In this document: positions 42,469 to 51,700 of the stretch, piece by piece
Numbering within the stretch: the stretch's first letter is position 1
Layout of the letters: every line of letters begins with the position of its first letter
Source of the DNA: Bdellovibrionales bacterium
Lineage (GTDB): Bacteria; Bdellovibrionota; UBA1018; CAIMNF01
Direction of reading: 5' to 3'
Assembly: GCA_947502835.1 (NCBI GenBank)
Contig: CANNBJ010000003.1
Location: 124,001 to 188,000, forward strand
DNA: 64,000 bases
Program-made: the position numbers and the translations under genes
Notes under the pieces: generated by a model
Seen by the model: the letters and a program-made list of their open reading frames with translations, nothing else
Told to the model about the DNA's origin: nothing
Databases searched by the model: none

Positions 42469-43637
42469 TGGATTTGTTCGAAGCAGCACGAGGTCCAGAG
42501 TCCGAGCCCTTGGCGCACCGCTTGCGTCCCAAGACGCTGGATGAGTGGTTCGGGAGTGCGAAGATCGCAGGACCGAACGGGATGGTTCGCTCCTGGATCA
42601 AGTCAAAGCAACTTCCCTCACTGCTGCTTTGGGGGCCTCCCGGAGTGGGGAAAACCACACTTGCCCTCCTGATCGCGGACGCCCTCGGAGATGCCTTCAT
42701 TCAGCTTTCAGCAGTGACCTCCGGAGTGAAGGAGATCAAGGAAGCGGCGGAAAAAGCCCGTGGGTATCGGCAGCTCGGACGGAAAACGGTTCTGTTTTTC
42801 GATGAGATCCACCGATTGAACAAAGGCCAGCAGGACGCGCTCTTGCCCTTTGTGGAAAACGGCACATTCACCTTGGTCGGAGCCACCACCGAGAATCCGT
42901 CCTACGAAGTGAATGCAGCACTGCTTTCGCGCTTGAGAGTGTTGCGTCTGGATCGCCTCGAGGACTCCGGGTTGCTCAAGGTTCTGGATCGCGCGCTTTT
43001 GCATGAACTCGGGTATTCAGGCAGTGTTCGGATCTCCGGGGATGCGAAGCTTCTCCTGGTCCGTCAGGCGGACGGGGATGCACGTAGATTGTTGACCCTT
43101 CTTGAGACGGTGACGGGACTTGCAACGATGACGGACGAAATTTCGGGTGAGGAGATGAAGGTTCTCCTTGAGCAACTGGGGGACCGGGTCATTCCCTACG
43201 ACAAGTCATCGGATCATCACTATCAGACCATTTCAGCATTCATCAAATCCATGAGAGCCTCGAATCCGGATGCGGTCGTGTATTATCTCGCCCGCATGCT
43301 GCAGGGAGGTGAGGATCCGATGTTCATTGCGCGAAGAATGATCATCTTTGCAAGTGAGGATGTGGGCAATGCCGATCCAAGGGCGCTCCTGATCGCAGTT
43401 GCCGCAAAGGACGCGCTTGAAGCAGTAGGCCTCCCTGAAGCGCGAATCAATCTGGCTCAGGCCGCGATCTCCCTAGCGCTCGCACGAAAGGATCGCGCCA
43501 TTTATGATGCGATCAATGCCGCAATGGAAGAGGTCAAGAACACGGGAGCTCTTCCCGTAAAGCCGGGCGCGCTTCCGGAGGGACTCCAGGAACGCACATT
43601 CTTCCGTCCTAAGGAAAACACGCGCGATAGGCAGTGA
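42468..43637 (+). CDS. rarA: replication-associated recombination protein A (AAA+ ATPase)
   Basis: Walker A GPPGVGKTTL, Walker B LFFDEIHR and sensor 1 GATTENPS are all present. RarA/MgsA handles stalled replication forks. N-terminal LAHRLRPKTLDEWFGSAKI replaces the usual RP-TLDE-VGQ with a slight divergence. Overlaps mltD at TAATG and converges on the GH15 gene by 29 bp. Confidence 0.94.
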   Translation: MDLFEAARGPESEPLAHRLRPKTLDEWFGSAKIAGPNGMVRSWIKSKQLPSLLLWGPPGVGKTTLALLIADALGDAFIQLSAVTSGVKEIKEAAEKARGYRQLGRKTVLFFDEIHRLNKGQQDALLPFVENGTFTLVGATTENPSYEVNAALLSRLRVLRLDRLEDSGLLKVLDRALLHELGYSGSVRISGDAKLLLVRQADGDARRLLTLLETVTGLATMTDEISGEEMKVLLEQLGDRVIPYDKSSDHHYQTISAFIKSMRASNPDAVVYYLARMLQGGEDPMFIARRMIIFASEDVGNADPRALLIAVAAKDALEAVGLPEARINLAQAAISLALARKDRAIYDAINAAMEEVKNTGALPVKPGALPEGLQERTFFRPKENTRDRQ

Positions 43638-44898
43638 GGTAGGAGACATAGCTCCAGGTCAGATCACGGGCCCCCTGTTGATAGCCTGTTTCCCGGTTGA
43701 ATTGCTCGCGCATGGATCCGTGCGCATCGAGATGGAAGATCACGCGATTGAATTGGGAGAGTGCGATCTCCATGAGTGCATCCCTTTTTTTTCCGACTCT
43801 CAAGTGACTCAGATCACAGAGGAACTCTGCAGCAGCCAAGGTGGATAAAAACCATGGATTCCCCCCGGTGAATCCATTTCCGTCGTAGATGTCCTCCGGA
43901 TACCGGCCAAGCGCCACGCCGAGGGGAGCGCCCGTTGCATCATGGGTAATGCGGTTGACGGGGTATTGGAAACGAAAAACCCGAAAGAGTTCCTTCAGGG
44001 TGGTCATGGCTGAGTCGGTTGACTCCAGGAATGAACCGTCGAAATTCTGGATCAAGGCAAGAATCACGGAGATGTCGAGAATGCTTTTTTTGTGGGGAAG
44101 TCCGGGTGACTTGTCGAGTGCGTAGCGGATGGCGCCGCTGTAAGGATCGCGGAATTGCACAAGAACGGATTGAATCGCTCTTGCCTGGACTTCGTAGTAT
44201 CGCGACGCTCCCGTGTCACCGAGTCTCTTTGCGAGGCGCGAGCCCTTGGCAAGGGCGGCATACTGGGAAAGGAGAGTGTAGTAATGAAGGGCCTGCTCTT
44301 CCTCCCAGAGGTCAAAACTCTTCTCGTTCCAATGATGGGCAACATACTCAAGGTCGCGTTTGATCAGAGTCCGTGCGGGGAGGGCCGGAGCATAGAGGAG
44401 TTCCTTCACTCCTGCAAAATTGCCCTCGCGAATCCATTGATCGGCAACTGCCATTGCCGTCAAGGCCCGGATGGCTGGTCCGTCGTTTTGCGGTCGGCCC
44501 CATGGATCTTCGTTCACCCTTCCGTCGAGGTGGAACCTGGGCTCTCCGAGACCGGTCAAACGGTTTTGTTCCTGCCGGTGAAGTTCCCATGAGATCCATG
44601 CCCGAATCTGTTGCTGGAGGGGGGCCCGCACCGACGCAGCCGTCTTTCGGTCATAGGCAATTCCAACCAGCGCACGCATGGTGAGACCGGTGTCCCGAAC
44701 CCAATCATAAAAGTAATTTGGATTCGAAGTGGAGGGGGATGCGATCACCGAACCGGCGGGTTGCACATTTGAAAGAACACCCTGGAGTGCGCGTTGATAC
44801 TGGGTATGTATGCGGGGATCGATCGCGGCAACGGCCGGGGAAACCGGAACGAGGAAAGCCCCTGCGAGAAGGAGGGGGATCAGGGAAAGCACCCTCAT
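43609..44898 (-). CDS. GH15 glucoamylase, exported
   Basis: Signal peptide MRVLSLIPLLLAGAFLVPVSPAVA. Family GH15 blocks: NYFYDWVRDTGLTMRAL, GRPQNDGPAIRA, KSFDLWEEE with the acid Glu, GGNPWFL, and REQFNRETGYQQGARDLTWSY with the base Glu. This matches the exo-alpha-glucosidase (glucoamylase) architecture, which releases beta-glucose from starch or glycogen. It ends the PTS operon (4-bp overlap with ptsI), so its product, glucose, would be taken up by the adjacent EIICBA. Confidence 0.9.
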   Translation of the reverse strand: MRVLSLIPLLLAGAFLVPVSPAVAAIDPRIHTQYQRALQGVLSNVQPAGSVIASPSTSNPNYFYDWVRDTGLTMRALVGIAYDRKTAASVRAPLQQQIRAWISWELHRQEQNRLTGLGEPRFHLDGRVNEDPWGRPQNDGPAIRALTAMAVADQWIREGNFAGVKELLYAPALPARTLIKRDLEYVAHHWNEKSFDLWEEEQALHYYTLLSQYAALAKGSRLAKRLGDTGASRYYEVQARAIQSVLVQFRDPYSGAIRYALDKSPGLPHKKSILDISVILALIQNFDGSFLESTDSAMTTLKELFRVFRFQYPVNRITHDATGAPLGVALGRYPEDIYDGNGFTGGNPWFLSTLAAAEFLCDLSHLRVGKKRDALMEIALSQFNRVIFHLDAHGSMREQFNRETGYQQGARDLTWSYVSYLTAYRACFP

Positions 44899-46646
44899 GA
44901 TTCAAGCCCCCGATGGAACGTGTCCAGGATCAAGCGGATCTGGCGCTCATCTCCTGCAGCCAGGACTTCGCGGAGAACGCCTTGACACGCCCGGGTTGTG
45001 AGTTTGGAGAGCAAACGGCGCTTCGGGAGAACCTCGTTCGGAGTCATGCTGAGCTTGTCAAATCCCATTGCAACCCAAAGGGGCAGAAGATCATCCTGTC
45101 CCCCGAGCTCCCCGCAGATCCCAAGGCTCAGGCCTGCATCGAGGGCGGAGGAGGCGAGAAGATTCATCATGCGCAGGAAACCCGCGTTGTAAGGAGTGTA
45201 GAGTCCCCGAAGTTCGGGGTTCATCCGGTCAACCGCAAAGGAGTATTGCATCAGGTCGTTGGTGCCGACACTGACAAAGCTTGTGCAGTCCTTGAGTTCC
45301 TTCAGTTCAAAAATGAGGGAGGGGATCTCGACCATGGCTCCCACCTTGTAGGGCATGGCTCGATACTCGGGAAGCTTTCGGAGTTCCTCATGGCACTGGT
45401 CGATCAGGGCACGGATTTCGCGCGCCTCGTGTGCGCGGCTCACCATGGGGAGCATGATCGAGAGATTCCCGTTTGAGTTCGCAAGGAGCATCGCCTTGAT
45501 CTGCGTGGTGAAGAGGGGAAGGTCCTTCATGCAATACCGGATGGCGCGCACGCCGAGAAAGGGGTTTTCCTCTTTGGCGATGCGGATGTACTCAATCGGC
45601 TTGTCGCCACCGATATCGAGGGTCCGGATCACCACCTCTTGATCCGGAAAGAGGTTCAGGATTTCAGAGTATGCCTTTTGCTGTTCGGAGAGCGAAGGTG
45701 CTGTTTTTCGCCCCATGAACAGAAACTCGGTCCGGAAAAGTCCGATCCCTTCCGCGTCCGACTCGAGTGCGGAGCGGGCATCGGAAATTCCACCAATGTT
45801 CCCCATGAGGCGGATCGAGTGTTGATCGTGAGTGACGCTCGGTTTGCCCTTGTACGCTTCGAGGGATTTGGAATCGGATTGATCTTCCTGCATGCGGGTC
45901 GAGAAGTAATCACGCTCGTGATTGGATTCGATCTCGAAAATCGAGCCTTCCTTCCCGTCAATGGCAAGCATCTTCAGGTTTTTCAAAGAAGCGATTGCAT
46001 CCGCAACCCCCGTGATCGCAGGGATGCCGAGGGTTCTCGCAATGATCGCACTGTGGGAGGTCTCTCCGCCCTTTTCGGTGATGATTCCCTTGATTCGGGA
46101 GCGGTCAAGGAGCAGGGTCTGGGAAGGAGTGAGGTCCTCGGCCACAAGAATCCCGTCACGTTCGAAGCGAAGATTCGGTCGAGTTTCCGGGTGGAGCGCT
46201 GCCTGGAGCTGTCGTTCGAGATCCTTCAAATCAAGCGCCCGCTCCTTGAGATAGTCCGAATCGGCAGCCTCAAACACGGCGATTTGGATTTCGAAGACCT
46301 CGCGGATCGCAAGTTCCGGAATCATGGATCCGGACTCGATCAGATTCAGAATCGGGCCTCTCAGTTCCTCATCCTGGATCATCATCAGATGGGCCTCGAA
46401 AATCGCGGCTTCTTCACTTCCGACTTCCTTCAGCGTCTTTTCGATGAGGTGTTCGATGTCGGAGGCGACGATCCTGACCGCACTCTCAAAACGCGAGCGC
46501 TCGGCAGGAACGGATTGAAAGGAACGTCGGGATTCGATCTCGCGTGGCGAATGCAACACCAGAGGCATGCCGATTGCGATTCCCTTGGAAACGCCGGTTG
46601 CCATCCATTTCGGGGTGAAGGGATGCTGACTGCTTGGGATCGACAC
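44895..46646 (-). CDS. ptsI: PTS phosphoenolpyruvate-protein phosphotransferase (EI)
   Basis: 583 residues. The phosphorylatable His is in GGETSHSAIIARTLGIP, and the PEP-binding domain has RTLDIGGDKP, GVRAIRYC and GICGELGG. It moves phosphate from PEP to HPr. Follows ptsH by 5 bp and overlaps the glucoamylase gene by 4 bp. Confidence 0.95.
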   Translation of the reverse strand: MSIPSSQHPFTPKWMATGVSKGIAIGMPLVLHSPREIESRRSFQSVPAERSRFESAVRIVASDIEHLIEKTLKEVGSEEAAIFEAHLMMIQDEELRGPILNLIESGSMIPELAIREVFEIQIAVFEAADSDYLKERALDLKDLERQLQAALHPETRPNLRFERDGILVAEDLTPSQTLLLDRSRIKGIITEKGGETSHSAIIARTLGIPAITGVADAIASLKNLKMLAIDGKEGSIFEIESNHERDYFSTRMQEDQSDSKSLEAYKGKPSVTHDQHSIRLMGNIGGISDARSALESDAEGIGLFRTEFLFMGRKTAPSLSEQQKAYSEILNLFPDQEVVIRTLDIGGDKPIEYIRIAKEENPFLGVRAIRYCMKDLPLFTTQIKAMLLANSNGNLSIMLPMVSRAHEAREIRALIDQCHEELRKLPEYRAMPYKVGAMVEIPSLIFELKELKDCTSFVSVGTNDLMQYSFAVDRMNPELRGLYTPYNAGFLRMMNLLASSALDAGLSLGICGELGGQDDLLPLWVAMGFDKLSMTPNEVLPKRRLLSKLTTRACQGVLREVLAAGDERQIRLILDTFHRGLES

Positions 46647-46651
46647 GGGAG

Positions 46652-46912
46652 TCAGGCCTTGAATTCGTTGTTCACGAGGTCCGAGAGAGTGCGCGAAGCG
46701 GAGTCCGCATCAGGACCATCGATGATGAGTTTGAATTCCTGGTCTTTTTTGAGGCCAAGACTCATGAGAGCCATGATGGACTTCGCGCTTTTGATCTGTC
46801 CGCCCGCCGAGATCTGGATGTTGGATTGGAATTCCGCCGCTTTTTTGGCAAGGATTCCCGCGGGACGAGCGTGCAGGCCTTCCGCGTTTTTGATTTTCAA
46901 GAGTAGTTCCAT
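46652..46912 (-). CDS. ptsH: PTS phosphocarrier protein HPr
   Basis: 86 residues with GLHARPAG (His15 phosphosite) and KSIMALMSLG (Ser46 region). Overlaps the EIICBA gene by 16 bp, so the three PTS proteins are made from one message. Confidence 0.95.
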   Translation of the reverse strand: MELLLKIKNAEGLHARPAGILAKKAAEFQSNIQISAGGQIKSAKSIMALMSLGLKKDQEFKLIIDGPDADSASRTLSDLVNNEFKA

Positions 46913-48816
46913 AATGCATCTCCTGTTTTGATTTCCCGTCCTGCCGGAACCGCAATCGGATTCCTCATGGCATCGGGGTTGGTCACGACGACCGGAGTGA
47001 TGATTGATTTTGCCGATCTCTCGACCAGCGGCAGATCAAACTCGATGAGTTTCTGTCCGCGGGTCACGCGGTCCCCGTTTTTCACGAAAGCCTTGAAGCC
47101 CTCACCATTCATTTTGACCGTATCGATTCCGACATGGATCAAAACCTCGACTCCATCGGGGCCGATCAGGCCGATGGCGTGCCTCGTGTGAAACAGGGTT
47201 GCAACCTCGCCGTCAAACGGTGCGACGACCACACCTGAGGTCGGGCGAATCGCGATGGTTTTGCCCATCATTTCCTCCTGGAAAGTCGCATCGGGAATCT
47301 CGGAGAGCGAAAGCACCACACCCTTGAGCGGGGAGAGGATTTGCTTGGTGGCGTCGGCCGGGGATCCCCTCATGATCTTTTCAATTTCGGTTTTCAGGAA
47401 GTCCGATTCCACTCCAAACACGATTTGTACGTTGCCCCCGCCCGCGTTCATGATTCCTGCGGCGCCAAGGCGCTTCAAGGTGTCAGCCTTCACCCGTTTT
47501 TCGTCATTGAGCACAAGTCTGAGGCGGGTGATGCAAGCATCAAGGTTCTTGATGTTCGAGGCTCCTCCGATGGCGGCGAGGACCTCGCGGGCTTTGTCCT
47601 GAAGTGCGCCCGGGATTTCGACGTTGATGGTGAGCGCTTCGTCGATCTCACGCCCCGGAGTCTTGAATCCGAAAAAGCCGATCGCCCAGTAGAATACGGA
47701 GAAGTAGGCCAGCGCAATCACGGGTCCGACCACCAAAAACAGGAGGCTTGTGTTTTTTTGGTTGAAGAAGCCCAGTCCCAGGTCAATCAAAGATGCCGAA
47801 AATGTGTACCCCAAATGGATGTCGAACATCGAGGTCAGGTAGCCCGCAAAAAATGTCAGTGCCGCATGCGCAAGGTACAAAGGCGGAGCGACGAAAGTGT
47901 AGGCGAACTCGATCGGCTCGGTGATTCCTGTGATGATCGAGGTGAGGGCGGCGGAGAGCATGATCCCTCCGATCATCTTGCGGTTCTCAGGACGTGCCCG
48001 CATCGTCATGGCAAGGGCTGCGGCCGGGAGTCCGAAGATCATGATCGGAAACTCGGAGGCCATGAAGCGTCCGGCGGAAGGATCGCCCGCAAAATAACGA
48101 GTGGCATCGCCATGGAGCACCTTTCCCGCTGCATCGGTGAATTCACCGAACTCATACAGGAAACTTGGATAGAATACGTGGTGAAGGCCGACCGGAATCA
48201 ACAGGCGTTTCACCGATGCATAGATGCTCGGTCCAAAGGTCGAGCCCATTACGGATTCGCCGAAGTCATGGATTCCCGTCTGGATCGGAGGCCAGATCAC
48301 CACAAAAACCAAGGCCAAAAGCACCGATGCGGCAACGGATGCGATCGGAATCAGGCGCTTTCCCGAGAAGAACCCGAGAACCGGAGGCAGCTTCACCGTA
48401 TGGAAGCGATTGTAGAGCCAGGCCACGACGGCACCCACTGCGATCCCGCCCAAGACTCCTGCATTGATGGCATTCGGAAGATTCAGGATTTCGCCGAAAG
48501 TTTTCAGAACGGTGGCAAATGCAAAGTACCCGGTCACAGCGGCAAGTCCGGAAATTCCAGCTGATCCTGTGAAGCCCAGGGCAACTCCGATGGCAAAGAT
48601 CAACGAAAGTTGTTCAAAAACGCTCAGGCCGGAGGAAAAGAGAACTTTCCCGAGCTTTGCAGTGGTGGAGTCCTGTTGGGAGTTGAATTTGGGGTCGGAA
48701 AGCAAGCGGCCGAGTGCCAGCATCAAGCCTGCTGCCGGAAGAACGCTGACCGGAACCATCAAGGCCTGGCCCAAGCGTTGGAGTGAAGAAAATACACGGT
48801 TCCAGAGGTTTTTCAT
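46897..48816 (-). CDS. PTS glucose/GlcNAc-family EIICBA permease
   Basis: 639 residues in the order EIIC (1-390, about ten helices, with GITEPIEF and LIPVGLHHVF), EIIB (about 400-470, phospho-Cys in LDACITRLRL) and EIIA (about 500-639, phospho-His in VLIHVGIDTV). Sugar class is PtsG/NagE; the linked glucoamylase points to glucose but GlcNAc cannot be excluded. First gene of a four-gene operon, divergent from 48920-50092 with a 103-bp shared upstream region. Confidence 0.9.
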   Translation of the reverse strand: MKNLWNRVFSSLQRLGQALMVPVSVLPAAGLMLALGRLLSDPKFNSQQDSTTAKLGKVLFSSGLSVFEQLSLIFAIGVALGFTGSAGISGLAAVTGYFAFATVLKTFGEILNLPNAINAGVLGGIAVGAVVAWLYNRFHTVKLPPVLGFFSGKRLIPIASVAASVLLALVFVVIWPPIQTGIHDFGESVMGSTFGPSIYASVKRLLIPVGLHHVFYPSFLYEFGEFTDAAGKVLHGDATRYFAGDPSAGRFMASEFPIMIFGLPAAALAMTMRARPENRKMIGGIMLSAALTSIITGITEPIEFAYTFVAPPLYLAHAALTFFAGYLTSMFDIHLGYTFSASLIDLGLGFFNQKNTSLLFLVVGPVIALAYFSVFYWAIGFFGFKTPGREIDEALTINVEIPGALQDKAREVLAAIGGASNIKNLDACITRLRLVLNDEKRVKADTLKRLGAAGIMNAGGGNVQIVFGVESDFLKTEIEKIMRGSPADATKQILSPLKGVVLSLSEIPDATFQEEMMGKTIAIRPTSGVVVAPFDGEVATLFHTRHAIGLIGPDGVEVLIHVGIDTVKMNGEGFKAFVKNGDRVTRGQKLIEFDLPLVERSAKSIITPVVVTNPDAMRNPIAVPAGREIKTGDALWNYS

Positions 48817-48919
48817 GTCGCGTCAATATGGCAATCCACTCGGGTTTTGACAAGATTTTTCACTAGACTCCGACACGCTTTGTCGATTTAATTGAGGGAA
48901 AAAAGGGGGGTTCGTTCCT

Positions 48920-50092
48920 ATGAATTCAAATGCTCCGATTCTCGTTTATGGTGAAGGCTCTTCCTCGGTATTTTTGATCCATGAGTTGATCAAACGCAAT
49001 GAGCGGGTGGTTTGGGTCGCCGGTTCCAGTGCGCCCCTTTTGCCCCTGATGCCCCACATGAAAAGCGAACTTGCGCTTTCGACCTTGGCCTCGGCCGCGG
49101 ACTCCCTGGCGGTTTCCTATGAGTCAAGGATCGAAAAGGGCCTTTGCCACCGGGTTTTCAAGAACAAGTCATTCAAGCTTTCCAATTGGAAAAAAGCCTC
49201 TGAACAGACGTGGATTCCCGAGCTCTCCCTCCTTGGGGAGGATGAATGCCGGATGGAGGGATTGAATCCGGTCCTGATTGAGGAAAGGCTTCGGGCAAGT
49301 TTTGAATCCCATCCGCTGATCACCCGTGTGGAGCGCTCTCCTGTGCTTGAGTTTGAGATTTTCGAAGAGGGTGGAAAGATCCAGTTTGCAGGAGGAATGC
49401 TGACCGAATTCAAGCGGTTCTATTTTTGTGATGACCCCGCGTCTTTGAAGGCGTTTCCCAAACTCCAGACCATCTTCAAAAACCAGATGAAGGGAATCAA
49501 GCCTGCTTCCCGAATGGGCGCTTTGCAGGTGGTGTTTCACCATTCGGTGCCGCTCAAACAGGCCATGTCTCGCGGTCTGGTGATTCCGATGAACCGTGAG
49601 TCGGGGGAGACTTTCGATCGGGATGTGCTGGGATATTTTGTCGAGCCAACCCGCTCCATTTGGACGGTCTTTTTGAATCCTTCCGAGTGCGAGGAGAATC
49701 ACGAGATCATGAAGAAGCTGAGAAAGCTCAAGCAATCGCTGAATCGTGCATTTGAGGGTCCCGAATTTCTTCCGGAGGGAAAAAAAGAGTTCATTTCGAC
49801 CGTGGAGCGCGAGCAAGTGCGGTTTGAGGATTCTGCGCTCTACACGGAGGGTGAACTCCAGACCAGTGCTTCCAATCCGGACTTCGTATTGTTCATGGAT
49901 GGTCTGGGTCAGACAAAGGCCATGGAGCAGGTGGCCCGGCATTTCGGACTGTCGCTTCCGGAAGTTCAACTTGAGGAAGTGGCGGGTGCTGCTCTGGATC
50001 TGAGCGACATTGAGTTGCCCGGGCATTTGCAAGCTTCGGACGAAACCCAAGCGATCCAGCCCAGCACCTTGAGTCCGGAATCCAGTCTTTGA
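48920..50092 (+). CDS. protein of unknown function
   Basis: 390 residues starting with a Rossmann-like strand-turn (APILVYGEGSSSVFLIHELI, then NERVVWVAGS). This resembles an FAD/NAD-binding N-terminus, but the rest shows no oxidoreductase signature. A purine-rich GGGGGG site lies 9 bp before the ATG. The last 200 bp overlap the antisense comF 3' end, one of the longest convergent overlaps in the window. Confidence 0.6.
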   Translation: MNSNAPILVYGEGSSSVFLIHELIKRNERVVWVAGSSAPLLPLMPHMKSELALSTLASAADSLAVSYESRIEKGLCHRVFKNKSFKLSNWKKASEQTWIPELSLLGEDECRMEGLNPVLIEERLRASFESHPLITRVERSPVLEFEIFEEGGKIQFAGGMLTEFKRFYFCDDPASLKAFPKLQTIFKNQMKGIKPASRMGALQVVFHHSVPLKQAMSRGLVIPMNRESGETFDRDVLGYFVEPTRSIWTVFLNPSECEENHEIMKKLRKLKQSLNRAFEGPEFLPEGKKEFISTVEREQVRFEDSALYTEGELQTSASNPDFVLFMDGLGQTKAMEQVARHFGLSLPEVQLEEVAGAALDLSDIELPGHLQASDETQAIQPSTLSPESSL

Positions 50093-50696
50093 TCACAGAA
50101 CCGGCTTTGGAGAGCGTGCTCCCGCTTGTGATGAGGTCGTCGACAATCAGGAGGCGGACGGGCAGTCCCGCTGTCTGTCGTTCCTGAATCATTTGATACG
50201 AACTACCTGATCGGTCCATCCGTCTTGAAATCCCGAACGGATTCTTTGAGAAATCCCGATCAAAGCGACTCATCCCTGTTTGGCGTTTTGGATTTGAATC
50301 CCGAAGTTCAAGAAGCGGCAGGATTTGAATGCCGAGTTGCTCTGAGAAGAATCGCGCCACTTCATATGCGGAGTCGTGCCCCCGTTCGTAGGATCGGAAT
50401 TGACTCTGGGGGATTGGAACAATCGCAGAAAAGTGAAGTTCAAGGAGTCGCCTGCGAAGGCCGGTGGGCATGCGGAAAAGCTGGCGGGCAAGGGAGGAGC
50501 CACGGTGGTCCTTCCACCGTCGAATCAGCTTTTGCGCTCTTTCCAGGGATATGATCAAGGGAGCCACGCCTTCGATCGTTTGCGTGGGGGAGGGGAGCAT
50601 GTGTTCGTTCCAATAGAGCGATTCCTTGCAAGGAGTGCAGAGCGGAGTGCGGGATGGAATGGAGCAACCGGGGCAGAAAAAGAGTTTCGGGAACAT
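49893..50696 (-). CDS. comF: ComF-family phosphoribosyltransferase-like protein
   Basis: N-terminal zinc finger CPGC--CTPC and the PRPP loop LLIVDDLITSGSTL with GLRRRL/VPIPQSQFRSYERG in the middle identify ComF, needed for DNA uptake in competent bacteria. The core ends at about residue 220 (WAGSLGFRPKL). The 45 residues after it are Pro/Glu/Ala-rich and are read antisense to the 48920 gene, so they are probably a later 3' extension. Last gene of the ribosome-biogenesis run. Confidence 0.85.
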   Translation of the reverse strand: MFPKLFFCPGCSIPSRTPLCTPCKESLYWNEHMLPSPTQTIEGVAPLIISLERAQKLIRRWKDHRGSSLARQLFRMPTGLRRRLLELHFSAIVPIPQSQFRSYERGHDSAYEVARFFSEQLGIQILPLLELRDSNPKRQTGMSRFDRDFSKNPFGISRRMDRSGSSYQMIQERQTAGLPVRLLIVDDLITSGSTLSKAGSVIKDWIPDSRCWAGSLGFRPKLANARATQCRSDPEQHPPLPQVELPEATVRNAGPPAPWPLSDPDHP

Positions 50697-50761
50697 GGCT
50701 GAGGCTATAGCAAGGGGTATGCCTTTTTGTTTCGGTTCAAAGGATCGGGAGCTGAAACAAT

Positions 50762-51274
50762 CTACCCCTCATTGTGATAGGGATGTCCCGAAAGATAGGA
50801 GAGTGCGCGGTACAGCTGTTCGGTCAGGATCAAACGCGCAAGCTCATGGGAAAGAGTCTGGGGCCCCAAGCTCACTTTGCGATGCGCACGTTTCAGGATG
50901 GCATCTCCAAGGCCCAGGCTTCCTCCGATCATCAGCACAAGCTCGCCACTCCCGCGTGTGCCAAGGTCCTCGAGACTCTTTGACCACTCGCGGGTCGGGA
51001 GCGCTTTTCCGGTTTCATCAAGGCACCAAAGTTCCGGAGTCTTTCCGGCCTTCGACTTGAACCCCGGGCTTTCGAGCAGTTCAAGAAGGATCCCGGCCTC
51101 TTTTTCAGGGATGGAAGAGCGAAGGGTTTCCGATTTTTCAGGGACGGGAGCGGGCTTTAATTCAATGGCCTGAAACTCGACATACCTGCCAAGGCGCTTT
51201 TCAAACTCGGCCACCGCGAGGGAAAGTCCCGGGGTTTTCAGTTTTCCAAAGCAGAGGAGGGTGATTTTCCGCAT
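50762..51274 (-). CDS. rlmH: 23S rRNA pseudouridine-1915 N3-methyltransferase
   Basis: SPOUT fold with a C-terminal knot: MIGGSLGLGDAILKRA and SLGPQTLSHELARLILTEQLYRAL, diagnostic for RlmH. It methylates pseudouridine 1915 in helix 69 of 23S rRNA. 18 bp after rsfS, so cotranscribed. At 170 residues it is slightly longer than E. coli RlmH because of an insertion near KPAPVPEKSE. Confidence 0.94.
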   Translation of the reverse strand: MRKITLLCFGKLKTPGLSLAVAEFEKRLGRYVEFQAIELKPAPVPEKSETLRSSIPEKEAGILLELLESPGFKSKAGKTPELWCLDETGKALPTREWSKSLEDLGTRGSGELVLMIGGSLGLGDAILKRAHRKVSLGPQTLSHELARLILTEQLYRALSYLSGHPYHNEG

Positions 51275-51292
51275 GGAAACACCGTCACCTGA

Positions 51293-51700
51293 TCAGTGCT
51301 GGATTGAGGTGATGAACAATTCCTGGGGAATCGGCACACGCTTTGCGTGGCTCCAGAGTTGCTCGAGGTCGTAAAAATCCCGGAGAGCATCAAGGAATAC
51401 ATGGATCACCACATCGCCGTAATCGACGATCACCCAGCGCCCTTCACGGTAGCCTTCGACAGAAATCGGTGCAAATCCGCTTTCCTTCAGGTCAATCACG
51501 ATCGAATCGGCGATGGCCTGGACCTGGCGGTCCGAGGTTCCCGAGCAGATCATGAAATAATCCGTAAACGAGGATTCGCTCTTCAGGTCCAGGATCTTGA
51601 TCGTCTCGGCCTTCTTGTTTGCCGCGGATTGAACACTCAAGAATGCCTTCGCAAGTGATACTTCTTCAACTTCAATTACTGTGGTTTGTTCAGGTGCCAT
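51293..51700 (-). CDS. rsfS: ribosome silencing factor
   Basis: 135 residues with the RsfS/YbeB block FTDYFMICSGTSDRQVQAIADSI and VEGYREGRWVIVDYGDVVIHVF. It binds L14 and blocks subunit joining when nutrients fall. Overlaps nadD by 11 bp. Confidence 0.95.
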   Translation of the reverse strand: MAPEQTTVIEVEEVSLAKAFLSVQSAANKKAETIKILDLKSESSFTDYFMICSGTSDRQVQAIADSIVIDLKESGFAPISVEGYREGRWVIVDYGDVVIHVFLDALRDFYDLEQLWSHAKRVPIPQELFITSIQH

